NCBI GenBank assembly: GCA_050742975.1
Contig: JBOGDQ010000296.1
Location: forward strand, 1 to 15,996
DNA length: 15,996 nt
DNA from: JBDTGE01 sp050742975
GTDB lineage: Bacteria > Actinomycetota > Actinomycetes > Mycobacteriales > Jatrophihabitantaceae
Direction of reading: 5' to 3'
Shown here: in pieces, positions 12,214 through 15,996 of the stretch
Numbering within the stretch: position 1 is the first letter of the stretch
How the letters are laid out: every line of letters starts with the position of its first letter
The notes under the pieces: generated by a model
What the model was told of the DNA's origin: nothing
Seen by the model: only the letters and a program-made list of their open reading frames with translations
Databases searched by the model: none
Translations under genes and position numbers: made by a program

Positions 12214-13802
12214 AGCGGGATGTTCCCGTGCTTCTTCGGCGGCAGCGACTCGCGCTTGTTGCGCAGCATCCGCAGCGATCTGACCACGTACGAGCGGGTG
12301 TGCGACGGCGGGATGACCGTGTCGACGTAACCCCGCTCGGCCGCGACGTAGGGGTTGACGAGCGTGTCCTCGTACTCCTGGACCACCTTCGCGCGCACGG
12401 CCTCCGGGTCGGACGCCTTGGCGATTGCCTTGCGGTGCAGGATGTTCGCGGCCCCCTGCGCTCCCATGACGGCGATCTGCGCGGTCGGCCAGGCAACGTT
12501 GACGTCGGCGCCGAGGTGCTTGGAGCCCATCACGTCGTACGCACCGCCGAACGCCTTGCGGGTGATCACCGTGATCTTCGGGACGGTCGCCTCCGAGTAG
12601 GCGTAGATCAGCTTCGCGCCGTGCCGGATGATGCCCGCGTGCTCCTGACCGACGCCCGGCAGGAACCCGGGGACGTCCACCAGGGTCAGCACCGGGACGT
12701 TGAACGCGTCGCACGTGCGGACGAAGCGCGCCGCCTTCTCCGACGCGTCGATGTCCAGGCACCCGGCGAAGTGCATCGGCTGGTTCGCGACGACGCCGAC
12801 CGGCTGCCCCTCGATGCGGCCGAAGCCGACGATGATGTTCTGCGCGAACAGCGCGTGCACCTCGAGGAACTCGTCGTCGTCCAGCAGGTGCTCGACGATC
12901 TCGTGCATGTCGTACGGGGTGTTGGCCGAGTCCGGGATGAAGGAGTCGAGGAACGCGTCCTCGGGCTCGATCTCGACCGACGCGGACGTGTCGTAGACCG
13001 GCAGCGGATCCAGGTTGTTCGACGGCAGGTAGGAGAGCAGCGACTTGACGTAGTTGATCGCGTCGTCCTCGTCGGTGCCGAGGTAGTGCGCGTTGCCGCT
13101 GGTGGTGTTGTGCGTGCGCGCCCCGCCGAGCTCCTCCAGCGTGACCTCCTCGCCCGTCACCGTCTTCACCACGTCCGGTCCGGTGATGAACATCTGCGAG
13201 GTCTTGTCGACCATCACGATGAAGTCGGTGAGCGCGGGCGAGTAGACGTGTCCACCCGCGGCCGCACCCATGATCAGCGAGATCTGCGGGATAACGCCGG
13301 ACGCGCGAACCGTCCTATGGAAGATCTCGCCGTACAGGCCGAGCGACACCACACCCTCCTGGATGCGCGCGCCACCGCCCTCGTTGATGCCGACGACCGG
13401 ACAGCCCGTCTTCATCGCGAAGTCGAGGACCTTGACGATCTTCTCGCCGTACACCTGGCCGAGCGCACCGCCGAAGACCGTGACGTCCTGGCTGAACACG
13501 CAGACCGGGCGCCCGTCGACCGTGCCGTACCCGGTGACGACGCCGTCGCCGAACGGGCGGTCCTTCTCCATACCGAACGTCGTCGAGCGGTGCCGCGCGA
13601 ACTCGTCGAGCTCGATGAACGAGCCGGCGTCGAGCAGCGCCTCGATCCGCTCGCGAGCGGTCTTCTTGCCCTTCGCGTGCTGCTTCTCCACCGCGCGCGC
13701 GGATCCGGCGTGCACTGCCTCGTCGTAGCGACGGTCGAGGTCGGCGAGCTTGCCGGCAGTGGTGCGGGGATCGAGTTCGTTCGGATGGGCCTCGGCTGCC
13801 AT
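12210..13802 (-). CDS. accD5: Propionyl-CoA carboxylase beta subunit (AccD5/PccB type)
   Basis: A 530-residue carboxyltransferase subunit that, with a biotinylated alpha subunit (not in the window) and AccE, makes methylmalonyl-CoA for odd/branched and methyl-branched lipids. N-domain: RAVEKQHAKGKKTARERIEA, DGVVTGYGTVDGRPVCVFSQ, NEGGGARIQEG and the oxyanion-forming GAAAGGHVYSPA. C-domain: GFGRIEGQPVGVVANQP, VDVPGFLPGVGQEHAGIIRH, RKAFGGAYDVMGSKHLGAD and GAQGAANILHRK, ending PPKKHGNIPL. Asp423 in AYDVM matches the position where Asp (PccB) rather than Ile (acetyl-CoA-selective AccB) is known in Streptomyces, favouring propionyl-CoA. ATG 13802 follows a -10 box by eight bases. It is divergent from birA and followed by a coupled micro-ORF and accE. 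Confidence 0.95.
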   Translation of the reverse strand: MAAEAHPNELDPRTTAGKLADLDRRYDEAVHAGSARAVEKQHAKGKKTARERIEALLDAGSFIELDEFARHRSTTFGMEKDRPFGDGVVTGYGTVDGRPVCVFSQDVTVFGGALGQVYGEKIVKVLDFAMKTGCPVVGINEGGGARIQEGVVSLGLYGEIFHRTVRASGVIPQISLIMGAAAGGHVYSPALTDFIVMVDKTSQMFITGPDVVKTVTGEEVTLEELGGARTHNTTSGNAHYLGTDEDDAINYVKSLLSYLPSNNLDPLPVYDTSASVEIEPEDAFLDSFIPDSANTPYDMHEIVEHLLDDDEFLEVHALFAQNIIVGFGRIEGQPVGVVANQPMHFAGCLDIDASEKAARFVRTCDAFNVPVLTLVDVPGFLPGVGQEHAGIIRHGAKLIYAYSEATVPKITVITRKAFGGAYDVMGSKHLGADVNVAWPTAQIAVMGAQGAANILHRKAIAKASDPEAVRAKVVQEYEDTLVNPYVAAERGYVDTVIPPSHTRSYVVRSLRMLRNKRESLPPKKHGNIPL

Positions 13803-13879
13803 GAGGACAGAGCCTAATCTCCGCGTTCGCCCGGCCCGCTTGCGAAGTGACCGATCTCGCGGCCGTTACCGTGGGCTGC
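13803..13879. promoter_or_regulatory. accD5 / birA divergent promoters, both apparently leaderless
   Basis: A 77-bp gap. For accD5, TAGGCT (complement 13811-13816) lies eight bases before the ATG. For birA, TACCGT (13867-13872) lies seven bases before ATG 13880. Neither gene has a Shine-Dalgarno. The -35 regions are poor matches, as is usual in actinobacteria. The shared control region would allow joint expression of the biotin enzyme and its biotin ligase. I see no obvious BirA-type operator, and BirA here has no DNA-binding domain. Confidence 0.55.
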
Positions 13880-14737
13880 ATGGATCGTCGCCTGCTGGAT
13901 GCGGACGCGCTGCGTGCCGCGCTCGGGCCGCGCTGGGCCCGGGTGGACCTGGTCGCCGAGACGAGATCGACCAACGCCGACCTGCTCGCCCGGCACGACG
14001 CGCCGGACCGCACCGTGCTCATCGCCGAACTGCAGTCGGCCGGTCGCGGGCGGCTCGATCGGGCGTGGACGTCGCCGGCCGGTGCGGGCCTGACCTTCTC
14101 CGTGCTGCTGCGGCCGGACGCCCCGATCGCGACGTGGGGCTGGCTGCCGCTGCTGACCGGCGTCGCGCTGCACACCGCGGTGACGGAGTTCGCTGGCGTC
14201 GACGCCGCGCTCAAGTGGCCCAACGACCTGCTGGCTCTGGCGTCGGCTCCTGCGTCGCCTCCGCGGGAGCCTGGACTTACAGTCGGCGCCATACCGCGCA
14301 AGGTGGCGGGGATCCTGGCGCAGACGAGTGGCGAGGCCGTGGTCATCGGGGTCGGCCTGAACGTCTCGACGACCGCGGACGAGCTCGGGCTGGACACCGC
14401 GACGTCGCTGGCCCTGAGCGGCGCGCGCGACGTGGACCGGGGCGGCCTGCTCGTGGCGATCCTGACGGCGCTCGATGCGCGGGTCGCGCAGTGGGCCGAC
14501 GTCGGCGGCGATGCCGAGGCCTGCGGGCTGGCGACGGCCTACAGCTCGGTGTGCGCGACGCTCGGCCGACCGGTCTCGGTCGCGGTCACGCACGGCGGTC
14601 TGCCCGGCGACGAGGCGGACCGGCCGATCGTCGGCACGGCGAGGTCGATCGACTCGGACGGGCGCCTGGTGGTCGAGACAGATCGTGGGCACGAGGTGAT
14701 CGGCGCGGGCGACGTGCAGCACCTGCGGCCGGCCTGA
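13880..14737 (+). CDS. birA: Biotin--[acetyl-CoA-carboxylase] ligase, monofunctional
   Basis: A 285-residue group I biotin ligase that makes biotinyl-5'-AMP and attaches biotin to the carrier lysine of acyl-CoA carboxylases. Motifs: ETRSTNADLL, GRGRLDRAWTSPAGAGLTFS starting at Gly55, LKWPNDLL with Lys112-Asp116, KVAGIL with Lys141, and GVGLNV. There is no N-terminal helix-turn-helix, so it is not a repressor. Between WPNDLL and KVAGIL there are about 18 more residues than in E. coli BirA (insertion within 119-140, Ala/Pro-rich). ATG 13880 is chosen for its leaderless promoter and because the alternative upstream frame adds only unconserved residues. It is divergent from accD5, its pathway partner. 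Confidence 0.93.
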   Translation: MDRRLLDADALRAALGPRWARVDLVAETRSTNADLLARHDAPDRTVLIAELQSAGRGRLDRAWTSPAGAGLTFSVLLRPDAPIATWGWLPLLTGVALHTAVTEFAGVDAALKWPNDLLALASAPASPPREPGLTVGAIPRKVAGILAQTSGEAVVIGVGLNVSTTADELGLDTATSLALSGARDVDRGGLLVAILTALDARVAQWADVGGDAEACGLATAYSSVCATLGRPVSVAVTHGGLPGDEADRPIVGTARSIDSDGRLVVETDRGHEVIGAGDVQHLRPA

Positions 14738-14759
14738 GGCGAATCGCCCGTCGACCCGA

Positions 14760-14787
14760 TAGCGTGACGTCAACGATTCACCGGAGG
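14760..14787 (+). promoter_or_regulatory. Promoter and ribosome site of the PH-domain gene
   Basis: The -10 box TAGCGT (14760-14765, in GATAGCGTG, shared with mtnP) is followed by GGAGG (14783-14787), five bases from GTG 14793. Unlike its neighbours this gene has a leader (about 20 nt) and a strong Shine-Dalgarno. Confidence 0.5.
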
Positions 14788-14792
14788 CTGCC

Positions 14793-15410
14793 GTGGCTTA
14801 CCCCGACAAGATGCTTCAGCAGGATGAGAAGATCGTCGAGCATCTGCACCCGCACTGGATCACCCTCGTCCCGGCGACGCTCTGGTTCATCGTGATCTGC
14901 GCTCTCGGCGGGCTCGGAATCGGGTACGCGCCGGACAAGGGCGTGGCCCGCTCGGCGGCCATCATCGCGATCATCGTCGTCGGCGTCGCACTGCTGATCT
15001 GGCTGTCGTTCAAGCCGTGGATCGAGTGGCGCACCACCCACTACGTGTTCACCACGCACCGGGTGCTGATCCGCCGCGGCGTGCTGCGGCACACCGGTCG
15101 CGACATCCCGCTGCAGCGGATCACCGACGTCGCGTTCGTGCAGTCGTTGTGGGATCGCATCGTCAAGGCCGGCACGCTGACGATCGAGTCGGCGAGCGAG
15201 CATGGGCAGGAAGCGCTGACGAACATCCCGCGGTCGGAGCAGCAGCAGCAGATGCTGAACCGGCTGATCGAGGAGGACACCGCGCGCCGTCAGCGCGCCG
15301 CGCAGGGGTACGGGCCGCCGCCCACCGGTGCGCAGGGACAGCCGCCTGCCTACCCCCAGCAGTACCCGCAGCAGCCGTACCCCCCGACCCAGCCGTTCCC
15401 GCCGCAGTAG
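14793..15410 (+). CDS. Membrane protein with bacterial PH domain (bPH2/DUF304)
   Basis: A 205-residue membrane protein, homolog of the gene that stands next to birA in mycobacteria (Rv3278c type). Two hydrophobic helices (about residues 25-47 and 52-74, the second ending at LIWLSFKPWIEW) are followed by the bPH2 domain: TTHYVFTTHRVLIRRGVLRH, RDIPLQRITDVAFVQSLWDR and AGTLTIESASEHGQ (about 78-150). A charged, Gln-rich helix (QQQQMLNRLIEEDTARRQ) and a Pro/Gln/Tyr-rich tail (165-205) follow. Function is not established for this family; the context points to the cell envelope. The stop (TAG 15408-15410) is one base from the convergent Uma2-like gene's stop. Confidence 0.9.
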   Translation: MAYPDKMLQQDEKIVEHLHPHWITLVPATLWFIVICALGGLGIGYAPDKGVARSAAIIAIIVVGVALLIWLSFKPWIEWRTTHYVFTTHRVLIRRGVLRHTGRDIPLQRITDVAFVQSLWDRIVKAGTLTIESASEHGQEALTNIPRSEQQQQMLNRLIEEDTARRQRAAQGYGPPPTGAQGQPPAYPQQYPQQPYPPTQPFPPQ

Positions 15411-15411
15411 G

Positions 15412-15819
15412 TCAGACCAGCGTCGACGGCGTGACGGTGACCGGGAACGGCAGCTCGAGCCGCAACGTGTCCTCGCCGGTCACCGAGCCGACTTCGACGT
15501 AGCCGCCGGGGCGCAGATCCGCCGCGGTGACAGTGGGTCCGTCCGGGTCGAGGATCCAGTACGAGGCCACGCCCGCGTCCTCGTACTTCGACCACTTGAG
15601 CACCACATCCTTGCGACGGGTCGACGGCGAGAGCACCTCGAACCGGTCGTACGGGCAGGCCGCGTCGAGCAAACGGAACATCCCCCGCGCGAGACGCCGA
15701 TGGTTCGGTACCGGCGCCGGTGTCACGAGGAGCATCCCGTCGAGCAGTTCGTACTGCAGTCCGTCGTCCGGGAGCAGATCCAGGTCATCGACGGTCCAGT
15801 CGTACGAGTTGCGCGGCAT
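15412..15819 (-). pseudogene. Uma2-family (DUF820) nuclease-like gene with internal in-frame deletion
   Basis: A 135-residue product with both ends of a Uma2 protein but not its middle. The N-terminal part WTVDDLDLLPDDGLQYELLD ... LLVTPAPVPNHRRLARGMFR and the C-terminal part EVLSPSTRRKDVVLKWSKYE ... AGVASYWILDPDGP are well matched to the family. Uma2 proteins are usually about 180-200 residues, and the roughly 45-55 residues between the first helix and EVLSPST, including the PD-containing strand that gives the first active-site Asp of the PD-(D/E)xK fold, are absent at residues 55-60 (ACPYDRF). The Glu61 and Lys75 positions remain. The reading frame is intact, so it is either a recently deleted, inactive gene or a short variant. 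The family's biological role is unclear. Confidence 0.75.
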
Positions 15820-15846
15820 TACCTCATGGTCTTCATGGTGCCTCCT
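15819..15846 (-). promoter_or_regulatory. Strong Shine-Dalgarno and 5-codon leader ORF before the Uma2-like gene
   Basis: On the minus strand, AGGAGG (complement 15841-15846) is followed after four bases by ATG AAG ACC ATG AGG TAA (complement 15819-15836), encoding MKTMR. The TAA overlaps the Uma2-like ATG as TAATG. The good ribosome site is 21 bases from the main start but four from the mini-ORF, so the main gene would be read by termination-reinitiation. Confidence 0.4.
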
Positions 15847-15859
15847 GAAGGCGCGCGGG

Positions 15860-15996
15860 TCACGCCCGGCCGGTGAGGCGCAGGTAGGCGTCCGCGACCG
15901 GCCGGGCCACGAAGAGGGCCAGCACGGCGCCGGCGATCATGAACGGACCGAACGGGATGGCGGACTTGCGGCCGCCGCGTCGCATGGCGATGATCG
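15860..15996 (-). CDS. Prepilin peptidase (A24 family), C-terminal end (partial)
   Basis: The minus strand enters from the right edge and ends at TGA (complement 15860-15862). The 45 or so visible residues read IIAMRRGGRKSAIPFGPFMI, then a hydrophobic helix (AGAVLALFVA) and a short polar end (LRLTGRA). The K(S/T)AIPFGPF sequence followed by a last membrane helix is the C-terminal signature of type IV prepilin leader peptidases, which cleave and N-methylate pilin-like proteins for type IV pilus or Tad/type II secretion. The catalytic Asp residues would lie outside the window. The Uma2-like gene follows about 40 bp downstream on the same strand. Confidence 0.85.
   Translation of the reverse strand, partial: IIAMRRGGRKSAIPFGPFMIAGAVLALFVARPVADAYLRLTGRA

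Noticed and set aside
12103..12762. Long 219-codon version of the micro-ORF reaching into accD5
   Set aside because: The upstream part is an out-of-frame shadow of accD5 with Arg-rich composition; only the 36 codons after the accD5 stop are credible.
12228..13817. A 529-codon open frame antisense to accD5
   Set aside because: Same composition artefact; accD5 on the minus strand is complete and convincing.

Overview
The window is GC-rich DNA with mostly GTG/ATG starts and many 4-bp GTGA/ATGA gene overlaps. It carries two acyl-CoA carboxylase epsilon subunits, a protein family confined to actinobacteria. The organism is therefore an actinomycete, plausibly near the Mycobacteriales/Frankiales-type lineages, but the sequence alone does not fix the genus.

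Left part (1-4877, + strand). The tail of a canonical acyl-CoA dehydrogenase is followed by an acyl-CoA carboxylase carboxyltransferase (beta) subunit. A 59-residue epsilon-like subunit overlaps the end of that gene by 4 bp. After these come a six-helix membrane adenylate/guanylate cyclase (HAMP plus class III catalytic domain) and a secreted right-handed beta-helix protein. The dehydrogenase-carboxylase pair looks like part of a branched-chain or isoprenoid acyl-CoA degradation cluster whose biotin carboxylase lies outside the window.

Middle part (4921-11822). Maf (nucleotide pyrophosphatase/house-cleaning enzyme) is translationally coupled to a long-chain-type acyl-CoA dehydrogenase on the - strand. 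Methylthioadenosine phosphorylase follows on the + strand. Next come a two-component system (OmpR-type regulator and a three-helix histidine kinase, 4-bp overlap) and a MarR regulator divergent from a 14-helix-type MFS exporter, with a palindrome-rich control region between the last two.

Right part (11891-15996). A propionyl-CoA carboxylase module (accD5, a 36-codon micro-ORF, accE) lies on the - strand, divergent from birA, the biotin ligase that activates the carboxylase's biotin carrier. birA is followed by a PH-domain membrane protein. Beyond these are a damaged-looking Uma2-type gene and the C-terminal end of a prepilin peptidase. The accD5/accE, birA, PH-protein order is the conserved actinobacterial one (compare Rv3280/Rv3281, Rv3279c and Rv3278c in M. 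tuberculosis). In M. tuberculosis maf follows accE directly. Here maf is about 6.3 kb away on the same strand, as if a block carrying MFS/marR, the two-component system, mtnP and the dehydrogenase had come between them.

Most promoters that can be read have a TANNNT -10 box ending 6-8 nt before the start codon (mtnP, response regulator, marR, MFS, accD5, birA), so leaderless transcripts appear to be the rule here. The most interesting items are the doubly overlapping micro-ORF with an 11-bp hairpin between accD5 and accE, the epsilon subunit attached to a non-PccB-type carboxyltransferase, a GCAACAAGAT repeat cluster, a 14-bp tandem repeat at the end of accE, the Uma2 gene lacking its core, and a histidine kinase with a mirrored HEM/MHE external loop. 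I see no CRISPR array, tRNA, rRNA or insertion sequence.
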